From NCBI RefSeq assembly GCF_964204645.1, contig NC_134026.1:9931450-9995449 (forward strand): a stretch of DNA of 64,000 nucleotides, given 5' to 3'. The notes beneath the pieces were generated by a model. That model searched no databases. It saw only the letters and a program-made list of their open reading frames with translations, and was not told the origin of the DNA. Below are positions 38,201 to 51,600 of this stretch, piece after piece. Every line of letters starts with the position of its first letter. Position 1 is the first letter of the stretch. The position numbers and the translations under genes are program-made. The stretch comes from Tubulanus polymorphus. Taxonomy: Eukaryota; Nemertea; Palaeonemertea; Tubulaniformes; Tubulanidae.

Positions 38201-41200
38201 CTTCCAATTCTTCAACTGCTTTTTCATAAGTATGCCTAGATTTAATAGCACATTCAATTTTATCATTTTCCTACTTTTCATCTTATTGGATATAAAACCC
38301 TAATTCTGGTAAACACAAACTTACATACATGGTTGCGAAAATCATTAAAAAAAAAAAAAAACAGTAAAATCGGCATAAAATTGAAAAAGATAATCAGTTA
38401 AAGTAGACAGATCCATAAAATAGTACGAAAGCTTGATAAACTAGGGGTCCAGGGACACCATGCCCACTTGGAAAGGGTTTAAAATGCTCAACAATCTAAC
38501 TAATTCAATATTCAACGCCACCTGGTGACCATATACAAAAACCAATGACCTTGAGATTCACCACAATTATAGACAATGTCATGAGCTACAATTTTGCAAT
38601 TGATTATGGTAACAAAATCTGCCTAGGTACTAACATAATAAGGAAATACTAACTTATTCTACTATTCAACGCCCCCTGGTGACCATACAGAATAATTAAT
38701 GACCTTGAGACTCACCACAATTATAGACCATGTCACAAGCTACAATTTTGCAATTGATTGTGGTAACAAAAATGCTTAGGTACGAATATGATATCAAAAT
38801 ACAAAATTGTATTATTCAACACCCCCTGGTGGCCATATACAAAAACTAATGACCTTGAAACTCACCACAATCATAGAACATGTTATGAGCTAAAACTTTG
38901 CAATTGATTGTGGTAACAAAATATGCTTAGATATCAATATAATGTGGAAAAAACTTTTTCCACCTACGATTGAGTACTGATGACACCGATTGCATGATAA
39001 TTGGCTGATCAAAAATTCCTATCTCAGGTATTAAAGGTCCCTATCCATAGAATAGCCTCCACAAATTTCAATGAAAATTGGCAAACCAGTAGGAAGCTAC
39101 AGGACTCAGAATTCAGGCATTGACATTTTTGGGCACAAAAAAGGTCTTAAGACGGCCATCTTGTGTGCGATCGACCCAATTTTTCTTGTGCTGATGGACC
39201 CTTGGGGGATACAAATACATACTAAAGATCAAGATAATTGATCATATCATCTTCAAAATTTTCCGCGAAAACTTGAAAAATGTGTACAAAGTGCAGATTT
39301 TGGCAAACAACAATGGCTGCCAGTCGGCCATCTTGAATCTGACAGGGCCAGTTTTTGGGCTGAAGATGTGTCTAGGGTAGATACATGTGTAACCCAAATA
39401 TCAAGACATTACATTGAAGTGTCTTTAAAACATTCCAAAATATCTGGATTCCATCTACAGATGAATGGACGGACGGGCGGATGGACGAAAAAGTGAACGC
39501 AATAGCCCCACTGCGACTCAAGTCCCAAGTGGGCTAAAATCACAATAGTTCTCCACTGTAAATAATAATAGCAAAATTCCTTAGGAAAAATGTGTGATCA
39601 AGACAAAATGGTTAATTTGCAATTAAACTTTCAATGAAACTTAAGTTCCATTACAATGCGCTACAGTATGATGTTCTGTTAAGTGAAGCTCATCATTTGT
39701 AATTGCTAAATAATCAGCACGCCACATACTTGTTTGTGTTCCAGAAACCTTCTTTTTCTTCATACTGTTTATTCTTGCACTGTAATTCAGTTACCTGAGA
39801 CTCATTGTCAATTTTAAATCGCTGCAATTCACGTAGTTTCTGTAAAGACAGAATTTTGAAAAGATTAAAAAAACAATTGTTATTTCATGACCAACGCGAG
39901 GTGGCGCTATGTACATGTGTATAGTGTAACTCGCTCTGGGAAATATGGTAAAAAAACAGTAAAATAATATGATTTCAACGACGTGATTTGGCAGCTTTTT
40001 CCCTTGATGCGACTCCGCCAAGTAAAGTCAAACAGTCGTGTCGATACGATTTAGAGATAGTGTGAAATTCGTAAATCCAAAAAATCGTGAGTACCAACGA
40101 GAGAGGGAAATTCAAAATGGTGCGGACTTCACAGCCCAACGATAACGACGAAAAATGGTAAGAACGTTTCACCCGGCGTGCAGCCAAGATCGACTAGCTG
40201 TTGTGAACTCGAAGAAAGTGATCAGATGATCCAGTGTACTGTGTGTAAGTTATGGATACATTATATTTGTTCCAGACTGCCAAAATATCAACTTTTTAAC
40301 CTTGTGTCTACACAAAGGAAATATCAATGTGCCGCCTGTACGGAGATACCATCTGCATTTGCTAACATCATAGTACATTCTACGCCACGCTCTTGTACTG
40401 TGTCTCAGACGACCCCAGATCAGGCCTCTCCGGGAAATAGTGATAGTGATTCTGTCTCGCCGAAGACTAGTTTCTCCACAATTAGCACCCAGACCGACAT
40501 TAATATCGATAGTCTGACTGATTGCATCCTGAAATCCAACTCAGTGTTACAATCCACCGTGCGGGATATTGAGCAAAAACTCCTCGATAAGCTTACGCAT
40601 GTAGGACTTGAAAACAAGAAGTTGAAACTCGAGCTAGCCAATAAGGAAATTGCTGAACTGAAAACGGGCCTCTCGAAGCTGAAATCCGACAGTCGCTCGG
40701 AACGTATGAACAACCCCTGCACCAAATGTGACAAACTGCAGATGACCATCACGGAGATGACAGTTGAGCATACCAGCCAACATGGGAAGCACGCAGCTGA
40801 AATCTCGAAGTTGCAAGATGAAGTACTTTCTCGAACTCCTTCAGAACAAAAAGCTCAGTGATGAAGTCTTCCTTGAACTTGTCACTTCCAAAAATTCGAA
40901 CAAATCATACGTCCAAGAGATTAACTCGTTACGTCGTCAAATTGGGTGCATTGAGGAGACCTGTGCGGCCTATGAGAGTGACTTACGTAAGTAAAGACAA
41001 ACAATCTCTGAGCTCAGTGATGAGTGCCTGTCGCTTAAGTCGCACTGCGCAGCCTCTGCTGACTCATCCCCATTTGAACCCGTGCCGACTCAGCGAAAAC
41101 GTAAGGTGACTTCAACTCACGACAGCCGTGAACAACCTCAGTCCCGTAAACTGGCCGATGTTTTGATCCTCAGGAATTCTCACACTCGAAACTTGCAGAA

Positions 41201-42543
41201 AAAATGTTCCGTTTTAAGAAATGTGATATTGTCTCTTTGCGCGATAAGACTATTAAAGGTGCTAAGGATTACATTGCTAAGAATAAGTGCCAAGCTATAG
41301 TGATCGTTTTACATGCCGCTGATAACAGCCTGGATTCACAGAGTGCAATTTCGTGTGTAAATGAAATGTCCGACCCTATCGATACCTGTAAACAGGCAGC
41401 TCCGGATGCAGATATCTGTGTATCTATGCCGTTACCCAGAGACTCGACAACCTACATGGATAAATGCGCAACGTTCTTGGAGTCCGTGAAGAATTTCAGT
41501 AACGCGCCTCATATCATCTCGCATTCGTTGTCGCGTGACATGTTTAGTGACGATCGCGTCCATATGTCCGAATATGGTATCGCAGCTTTCGTAAGGGGGC
41601 TAAAAACCGTGTTGAACCCTCTACTTGGTTTCGAACCCGTGAACTACTCTGGCAGACCCAAATCTCGGCCTGACCGCAGGCAAACCTCCGATACTCGAGA
41701 AAGGCGAAACGCGCTGCACACAAGGACAACGAGAGATCGCTCAGTGACGAAAAGGCACAAAAGTCACATTTCCGAAACAAGCGACCAAACGCGCAAAACT
41801 CTGAAATACATCACACTTTGAAGCTTCTTTCGTCGTTTCTACTACAACAGCAACAGAAACGCTAATCGTACTAGTCTGAAACTTGCTTAAAAGCAGCTCG
41901 TGCGTGTACATATATGTAGTGCATGCGTGTTCATGTATGTGTGTGTACCGTAAAAACCGGCGTATAAGTCTACGCGGCGTATAAGTCGTGGTCGATTTTT
42001 AGACCTAGATTTCATGATTTTAACGTATATCCGGCTTATAAGTCGAGTCCCTTCTCTTAGAAGAATAATTACTTGTATCATATTGAATAGTTTGTTTTGA
42101 GAACGATGTGCGCCTTCACGCACGCCGCCGCGCGTCAGCCTGATTGCTGCAGTGCGTTAATCAATAGACTGTTACACACACTCTCAGGTATAATACACTA
42201 CCATACAGTGATACAGTAGTGTGAGTCACACGCTATATATAGCCTAATGTATTAAGCGCTGCTATGAGCGCGCATATATGAATACATCGTTTTAAATGAA
42301 GCTGTGTCAAAATGAAAGCAGTTTTTTTTCATTAAATAAATTTATTTATCATGAATAATTATCCAAACTGTTATAGCAGTGAGAAGATGAACACTGTCTT
42401 TTTTGTCTGGTAGAATCAATATTTCTTATGACCTGAAAATACTTAGTAGAAAACTGTACTCGGCATATAAGTCGAGGTCAATAATTAAGTGGTAAAATCA
42501 AGGGTTGAAAACTCGACTTATACGCCGGTTTTTACGGTATGTG

Positions 42544-42634
<91 letters not shown>

Positions 42635-45600
42635 TTGCATATGAATGTGTAGGTTATATGCATTTGTGTGTGTATGTACGTGTATGTGTGCATGTATATG
42701 TGTGTGTACGTGTATGTATATGTACGTATATGTATGGTGTGTGTGTATATATGTACATGTATTTATATGTACATGCATGGCGTTTTCACATTCTGTAGTA
42801 AAGAAATTTTTATTGTAGGCATCCCAGTATAGTGATGTACCTACCTTTCCTTCCCTATTTTTAATTATATCTAATTTTAGACGGTATGTGCTTAAAAAAA
42901 CAAAAAACTGCTCAACTGTTTACCGTATTAACCCACATGACATTTTATATCTTTTTCTTCCATTGATGTGTAATAATGTATCAATATCTTGCTGGAACAT
43001 CGATGGCATGTTTAGACGAATCGGTGGTCAGCATACCTGTAAACTGGAAGACCCTGTTTTTATCAATACTGTTAAAAACCTAGACATAATTGGCTTAGTA
43101 GAGACTCACTGTAGTCCAAATGATACTTTCGCAAGTCTACTCGGTTTTATAACCATTTCTAAATGTCGTAAAAAAGCTATAAATGCTACACGATTCCATG
43201 GTGGAATATCGGTATGTATCAAAAAGAATATTCGTCAGGGCATCAAAAGAATCAAATAGTACCGAAATCTTCTGGGTTAAATTACTAAAGGATTTCTTTC
43301 AACTTGATAACGATTTATATGTTTCTTTCGTCTATGTTAGTAACTCTGCATTTGGCAAAAAGAATGAGAATGTCTTTGACTTGCTTGAGAATGACATTGC
43401 CAAGTATTCCAAACTTGGAAACTGTATGGTATATGGTGATTTCAATGCGCGTACAGGTATACAGCCTGATTTTTGTCTAGATGATGCTTCCCCACTAAGC
43501 ACATCTCTTCCCAATTATATATCAGATAATTGCGTTCCCAGACAGAATCGCGATTTACGTCAAGTTGATTAACGTGGGCTACAACTACTGTCGCTATGTA
43601 AAGCTACCGGGCTTCGGATTTTAAATGGTCGCACTCTCGGTAATCATCCTGGACATTTTATGTGCTACAGCCACGTGGGGTCTCCTAGCGTTATTGACTA
43701 TGTACTTTGTCCTTTTGGCATGGTTAATGACATAGACTTACTATTTGTACATTCCCCAACAGATATGTCGATTCACTGTTTGGTTACAACTGTAATTAAA
43801 ACTGGTCTCTTTCATAAAACTGAAGCTAGATGCCATCACCCTTTGAATCCACTACCTAAATATATTTGGAGGGAAGGTGACTGTGAAAAGTATCGATTTG
43901 CACTTCACAGCCCCACGCTCATCTCTAATCTGTCAGATATAGTTACTGACAACAAAGATGAAGCTGAAACTATTAATGATATCACAAATTTGCTTATTAC
44001 CACTGCTGATATTGCTAAGATAAAATGTACACCTCGTACCTCCAAACGTACCAAGAATCCACAACTCAAAACTCGGAGCAAGAAATGGTTCGACTCAGAT
44101 AGTGCAACCCTCAGAAAAGACCTCAGGGAAATTGGTAATAAACTTCATAAAAATCCATTTAACCTTACCTTGCTGGCTGATTTTAAAAGAAACGCAAACT
44201 CTATAAGAAATTTTTATATAAGAAGAGACAAGTTTTCAAGTCAAATATCCTAGAACAGATGGAGAATCTATGTAACCGTAACCCTAAAAGTTTCTGGTCG
44301 TTGTTCAATGAACTGAAAAACTTAAACAGCTGTAAGACCACTTGTAATATAACCGCCACCCAATGGGTTGAACATTTCACCTCATTAGTCAACAGTTCTG
44401 TGTCAAGCTTACATAAGGTACCTGATGAAGAAATCGAAAACTTTATTTCTAAAAACAGATGCAAAATTTTCTGTGAAACTAATTTCTCTATAACTGAATC
44501 GGAGATCTCGCAGAGTATTTGCAAACTTAAGAGTGGTAAAGCTAGTGGCACTGACCTTGTATTAAATGAAATGCTGAAAGCTGGAAACTACATTCTTTTG
44601 CCAGCACTTAAGAAAGCGTTCAGTAAAATCCTTTATAGCCGAAAATTCCCTGCTGCTTGGGGATGCAATACTTTAACCCCTTTACATAAAAAAGGTGATG
44701 CCTCAAACCCTGAATAATTATAGGGGTATAGCAGTTGAGAGCAATATTGCTAAACTTTTTTGTACTATATTGTATAACAGATTATCAGTGTTTGTAGAAA
44801 AAAACAACCTTATCCCAAACTGTCAGATTGGTTTCAAGAAAGGTGCTCGTACTTCAGATCATATACTTACTCTAAAAACAATAATTGATAAATATGTTAA
44901 CAAACTTTGCAGAACTAATGTATATTGTTGTTTCGTTGATTTCAAGTCAGTATTTGACTCTATCCCTAGGAGAGCTTTAATTTTTAAGCTCCTCAATATG
45001 GGTATCGACGGGAATATGTTATCAGTTATGTACTCGGAGGTGAAATATGCTGTAAAACTACAGGAAGGTATAACCTCTGGCTTCTCCTCGAAAGTAGGAT
45101 TAAAACAAGGTTGTGTGTTAAGTCCGTTACTCTTCAACCTTTTTATATCAGATTTACCCAAAATTTTTAACGATAGCTGTCAACCTGTTATGTTGTACAA
45201 TAACCCCATCAGCTGTCTTCTTTATGCAGACGATGTAGTTATTATATCAAAATCCAAAGTAAGTTTACAAAACGCACTAGATAACCTTGGAACTTACAGT
45301 GGAAAATGGCGACTAACAGTTAATCTTTCAAAAACAAAAGTGATCATTTTTTCATATGCATAGACGTAAGATAGACAATCACGTCTTCAAATATGAAAAT
45401 ACACCGATCGAAGTAGTCGACAATTACTGCTACCTTGGAATAATTTTCACTGCCAAGGGTAATTTTAAGAAGGCGTGTGATCACCTAACTGACCAAGCCC
45501 GTAAGGCACTTTTTAAGATTAAAACTTTTGACCTGAGAGATAATGTTGCCACGGCTTTGAAACTGTTCAATATCTCTGTGGTACCAATTCTAACGTACTG

Positions 45601-48600
45601 CTGTGAAGTTTGGGGTCCCTTCTACACTGAGAAGGTCAATAATACAAATTTTATGTCTATTTGCAATACTTTACCAGCCGAGAAAATTAATGTAAACTTT
45701 TGTAAATATTTGTTAGGTGTGCATAAGAATGCTACCAACGCAGCAATTATGGGTGAGCTCGGGCAATACCCTATTCTCATCCCTGTCATCATATATCTTA
45801 GCTCAAAATTTTGGTTTCGAGTGTGTTCGTCTGACATCAATTCCCTGGTTAGGAAGTCGTATTTGGACTGCCTTTCCTCTATACATTTATCACCTAACTG
45901 TTATAACTGGGGATTAGCAATGAAGAAATTGATGTTGAATTTTGGCTTCAGTGAAACCTGGGAGAATCAATTAATTTTTGTAAAACCGCTCGTGAACTCA
46001 AATTATACACCCAGGCTTTATATAAATATAATTAGACGTCCTTTGTGTGCTCCAATGATCTCGGTAGGGAGAAATCTAAATTAAGAACGTACAAACGTTT
46101 CAAATATAATTTCTCCCTCGAAAGGTATCTTTTATATATCAAAAATTTTTATAAACGCAAGGTTCTTGCTAGGTTACGAACAAGCGCGCACCAACTAAGA
46201 ATAGAGGCTGACCGATATAAAAAGCCTTTTGTTCCTGCTAAGGACAGAATTTGTAGGTTATGTGATTCGGCCCAAATTGAGGATGAGCAACATTTCATCC
46301 TCCAATGTCAACTATATGACACCGAAAGGAAAAACTTTTTGAATTTTGCTCCGATTAATTATGCCCATCGACAATTTTTCCGAGGATGAACTTTTTATTC
46401 TCCTGATGTCCTATGGTAACGACTTTGAGATCTGTAACCTTTTTTGTAACTATATACAACAAATAACAGACAAAAGAAACGGGTTTTTTGTTAGATATGC
46501 CTGGGAGGTGGGAGTGAACCCTCTACTTGGTTTTTCACTCCCACCTCCCTGGTAGTATACATATGCTTCTTCCAGTTTTCTCATGACGGAGCCCCGGAGT
46601 GTGTCCTCTAAATCATGCTTGTTCCGCAAATGTGTCATCCTGTCTATTTAAATTGTAATTTTGTACTCTGTAAAATTAATTGTCATTTTTCTCCTTTATT
46701 GCATTATATACTTGTATGTTTTACTGTAAAACTTTTAAGTTGTAATAAAGTATTGAATTGAAATTGAATTTCATAAGATTTCATAATAAAATATGATTGC
46801 ACGACAGCGATAAGGGGTTCTCTACCTCACGCATCCTTCACAAAATTGTAATTGTTGGGAAGCTTAGAAATTACTGCAATTTGGATCTGATCCTAGCAGG
46901 GGATAGTAAGTTGAATGATGCCCGAATGCCAAATATCATTGTACGATCCTCCAGAAATATATACCTGGTACAAATATGACTAACTTTTCATCTATGGCAT
47001 TAGCTTTAAGGCAGTTTTCATTGATAATATGAAGCAAATAGGTGATATTTTAATTTAAATACACAAGAAAATGAGGAAGACCGAGTAACTACTAGCAAAA
47101 CTCTATGATCCTTGCTCGCCAGGAGTGGACATCGTTCCACATTATCGTTACTGTACCTCTTCAAGTAGTTCACATTTCCTCTGTTTCTGTTGTAACTGAG
47201 ACTGCAGTAATTTCATGTTGCCCTGCAGTGTTTTAGCTTCCTCACCATTCCGTGTCGCTTCAGCTGTTTGCATTTTCAAATCGCTCTTCAATTTCGTGCA
47301 TTGGTCCTGGTATTTGCGCAGGTCCGATTCAATGCGAACGTTTATCTGACACAAGAATTGATACCAATTAAAAATTTTCATCATTACAAATATCGATCTC
47401 ATTAACAGTATCAAATCTTCTTATGCCAAATTAGGGTTGTAGTCATGTATCAATACATCCTTGCCACTGGAAATATGTTTGTAGAAGCAATCTGAAGATT
47501 TTTCACGCATTTTCATTCAGCAAGAAGTTTTGCACTTTTCATCCTTACTGCATCAGGGCGATCTCAGGATGGTATCCAGGATGATGCTAGACAGTATTTT
47601 TCCCCAAATAGTAGGGGCAATAGATTGTAGAAAGAGCACTATTAGTTTGCCAGACAAGGCACATGCTGAAGGCTTAATACACGAACAAGATAAGGAGTCC
47701 TCTTGAAAATCTAAGTCATACATTTATTTGATGCAATATGACAGCATTTTGCTTTAAGGATTGTATTGAAATTGCTTGTCGAGTTCAGCATTCTATGATT
47801 TTTGAAAGGCTTTAAAAAACCTAGACCACATTATGCTATACACCAGATACAGTCTGGGATCACCACTGTGCGTTTCACTGCTATCAAAATATGAGTAAAT
47901 GGTTTGACTTACTGCACTGCTTGCACTGAGTGAATCATATTTGATTTCGATCTCGCGTTTTTCTTGCTGAAAGAGAAAACTTATCAATCAAATGCAATGG
48001 AGGAAATAACGAGCAGTTAGCCACAAACTTGCTGAGGATTGAACCTGGGTTTGGTCGGTCTACACTGGCATAAATTCCGAGCTCAAAAATGACTCATTTT
48101 TGTATTAGATTTACTAGTTTTTCAGTTTTGACCCACTTAAATCTTGAAAATCACAACAATCAGGCATGTCATGCTTCATTTTTGCAACTGATTGTAGCCA
48201 CAAAATATGGAGGCATAGGTAACAATATACATATAGAAATACCATATTATATTCCAGCCACTACTCAATGCCTCTACAACATATACAGAAACAAATGCCC
48301 TTGTAACTCATTACAATCATGAATAATTTAAGAGCTACAACTTCAGTCAGCCATTTTGAACCTGATTGGATTGATTATTGAGGTGCACATGTGTCAAGGG
48401 TACATTAATACTTCCAAAAATAACTTGATTCCTTCTAGAGACTAACAGACAGATCCATGGATGAAAAGTAGCCCTCGGAGCAACACCAGCATTGGGCTAA
48501 AAATGGCACAGTCAAATTCAAGTTGCATAATTAAAATCATAAGTGTTGATGACTTAATCAAAATGAGTGGCACTTGGTAAACACAAATTGGGACTAACAA

Positions 48601-51600
48601 TTGAGATAAATTAAGTGATGTGATAACTATACATCTGAAGAGCGTACCTCAAGATGAGACAGTTTGATTTCAATTTGTCTCGAAGAGGTTGCTAGTTCTG
48701 ACTCCAAAAGCGTGATTTTCTTTCTGTATTCATTTTCGCGTTGATCAATGTCGGCAGTTGAAGCTGTCATTTCGCTGAGTGTTAAATTTGCTTTGTTCAG
48801 ATTGTCCTTTAGCTGGGACACAACTTCCTCGTGAGCACATTCCATCTATTATGAATATAAGAAGTACTGGATTGACAACTAAGTGAATATCTCATGCATG
48901 ACTACGGAAATTTCCAGGGACAAAATAAAGAAGAAATATTCAGAAAAGAGAAAAAAAAACTCCAGCAGCCTAATCCCACTATAGCAATTCTAATTGCACG
49001 ATGAGGACACAGTAATCAAATGTGCTAGTCAAAGGTTCTACTAGTGGCAAGGCACAATCCGTAGAGACATCAAAAATTGAGGCTTAAACAATTCTTGTAA
49101 CGTCATGATTTGGTTAATGAATTTTTTTTCAATAAGCAAATAAGACAAGATCAAATTTAAAAAAAAAAAACAGGTAAACAGTCAATTACTTTTGAGTGAC
49201 TCGATTCCAGTTCAGATATTTTAGCCTTATTTTCTTCCAGTTCATCTTTGGTTTTTGTAAGAACTTCTTGCAGGCGTGTAAGTCTTGACTCAACGATCAA
49301 TTTTTCTTGTTTAATCATCGACAATTCCTCCTCCAATTTTCTAAATAACCAGAAAATCATTCACATTGCATTAGATAAGCGATTGAGTGCAAATTCATTT
49401 CGACTGCTCAGGCTGAAATGTGAGTTTCTTAATGTAGATCAGTAATTAGAAATGAACTACATGTACTTATCTACTTACCACCTTAACAAGACAACTGTGG
49501 AACTAAACCTAGACTTTTTCCAAATACAGTACATGTATTAAGAATGTTGTACATATATCATATCATTATTTACAATCAAGGAAGGCCATTGGCCTATTTA
49601 CAGACACCCTCTTAATTTTGATAATTAGTCTTTTGTGAAGAGGGTACTTATTGTACCTCTCGTTGATTATTGTTCTTTATAAGGGTGATACCATAAACAT
49701 TCCTATTTTACGTCTCTTTTACATCTTTTTGTCTTTAAGTTTCCACAAAATTTGTTTTTCTCTTGTTGACAAAATATCAATACTTTCTACTAACCTGCTT
49801 TCTTGCACAGCATTGTCATTGCTCTGTTGGGTAGCTACAGCATCCTGAAGGGAGGTTATTCTCTTTTCATTAACCTTATTCGTGCACTCAAGATCGCTCA
49901 CTTTCTGTAACATTTCGAAATCGATTGTTTGTGACAAATTCAGTTGAATATGTGTTATTATATAAACTAGTAAGGAAGTTCTATGGGGGCAACTTGCTCT
50001 TGCAGTGCCCTCAACCATTCCTATTGCCAATCCAAATGGCTCCTAAAATTCCTTATGCACCTAAGTATGTCAATACTGACAGTTGCGTAGTATGTGCAGT
50101 AATTCTGTTAAGTAATATGTACCATTAAAGAAGATCAAACTCCCTTGATTCCAGTTACTTGAATATATGTATCTCCAAAATGAGAGGTACTAAATCCACA
50201 ACGAAGCAAAAAGACAAATTAGACGAGTTCTATGTAGAAGGGCTGTGCAGGCCAGTGGTGAGAGCATTTGTCTCTAGGATGCACGGTTATGGATCTGTTA
50301 AAATTGTGCATAGTATTGTCGTGAACCGTCCCTGGGCATGACACAAAATTTTCATACATAGGAATTTAAAACTCTGATGTATCATCACACCTAAATGAAA
50401 TGTATATACCGGTAATTTAATTATGCCTGAGAGGGATCTTTCAAAAGAAGACATAGTTGGCAAGTGCTTTTAAGCCATCTAGAGTTCTGTATTTAAATCC
50501 TGGCGGTATCCAAAGTTTACTTTATTGGAGCTTCTTCTCTGGCCTCTTTTGGGAAAAGAACCTCAAACCCACTAATCATGCCTTGAGTGGCGGCGCACTA
50601 GAGGTTTTGGGTGGATGAAAGAAGGGACATTGAACCCAAATTCAAATATTTCATACAGCATTATAAAAAATTTCCAAACATATGTACCACCACAACTTAC
50701 CGATTCGAGGTCGCAAATTTTCTTGGCTTTTTTATCTTTATCCTGACGTAGAATAGTAAGTTGATTCTCTAATTCACTTGTATCTTTCTTTTTGCTTAAG
50801 GATTTGATTTCCAGATCCTAAATGAGTAATACTTCTAAAATACCAGTAGTGCATAAATATAATCTAACATGACCAGATATATTCTTAAACCAATAGAGCT
50901 TATGAAAATCCACCTTATGACTAACAACAACTCAACTTTTAGGTTCAGCAATTGAAATATTATCATATGTACAAGCCTTTACAAAGATATAAGATTGACT
51001 TTGCCACCACCATGCTGTATGTTCCTAAGAACAAATTCAAGGTGGCCACCAGCTAAATGGGACAGAGGATAATTTTCAAAAAGGGTAAGCCACTAAGATG
51101 TCAACTAACACACCAAGTTTCTAGAAAATCAATTAATATTATAGGCCTTCATGCCGGCTGTATTTTGCTGGGAAATTGAGAATATAGGAAGTGCATAATC
51201 ACCATTTTCGACCTATTCCAACTCGACCACCTTATTTTCAGAAAATATTTAATGATTTGTATAACGCTAATAAGCCTAAGAGGTGATGGCACACAGTGTA
51301 CACAAACTAAAGTAAGGCTGCCCCTCCACAAAGTGACTGGGGAAGCAGTTTTGTAACTCATCGAGGATGTGATGGTCACAATTACAATGTTTTGAATTGA
51401 TGTATTCAATAGTGATGCTTACTCGTAGTTTCTCTTGTAACTGTAATTCTTTCTGATTGAAAACACGTTCTTGTTTGCGTAGAGCCATATCTTTTCTTCG
51501 TAGTTCCTCCTCCATCAACTGAAACAAATGGTTCAATACAATATGTACTACCCTAAATGGATTCTCAATAAGATGAATACAAGAAGGCTGCACAACTCAA

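Larger units (their letters stand above)
39975..46784 (+). mobile_element. CR1-superfamily LINE in CIT intron 18
   Basis: A near full-length non-LTR retrotransposon, antisense to the host gene. It has ORF1 (PHD finger plus SGNH esterase-like domain), ORF2 (APE-type endonuclease, reverse transcriptase and a C-terminal CCHC-like motif), a 3' UTR and a tail of ATTGAA-type short repeats near 46750-46770. PHD and esterase domains in ORF1 are a described feature of CR1-like elements. Loosely matching AATATGATT-containing sequences lie near 39965-39975 and 46786-46798 and may be the target-site duplication; the exact ends are therefore approximate. Both ORFs are broken, so this copy is dead. Confidence 0.85.

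Noticed and set aside
38093-38281. 62-codon frame starting [11 protein letters not shown] on the minus strand
   Set aside because: Wrong frame of citron exon 20; the in-phase reading gives a proper coiled coil ([12 protein letters not shown]).
42505-42798. Open frames on both strands of Tyr-Ile and His-Thr repeats
   Set aside because: Direct product of the AT/TG microsatellite.
39975-46784. LINE as a still-active element
   Set aside because: Several frameshifts and in-frame stops in both ORFs, while the neighbouring citron exons are intact, so sequencing error is not a sufficient explanation.
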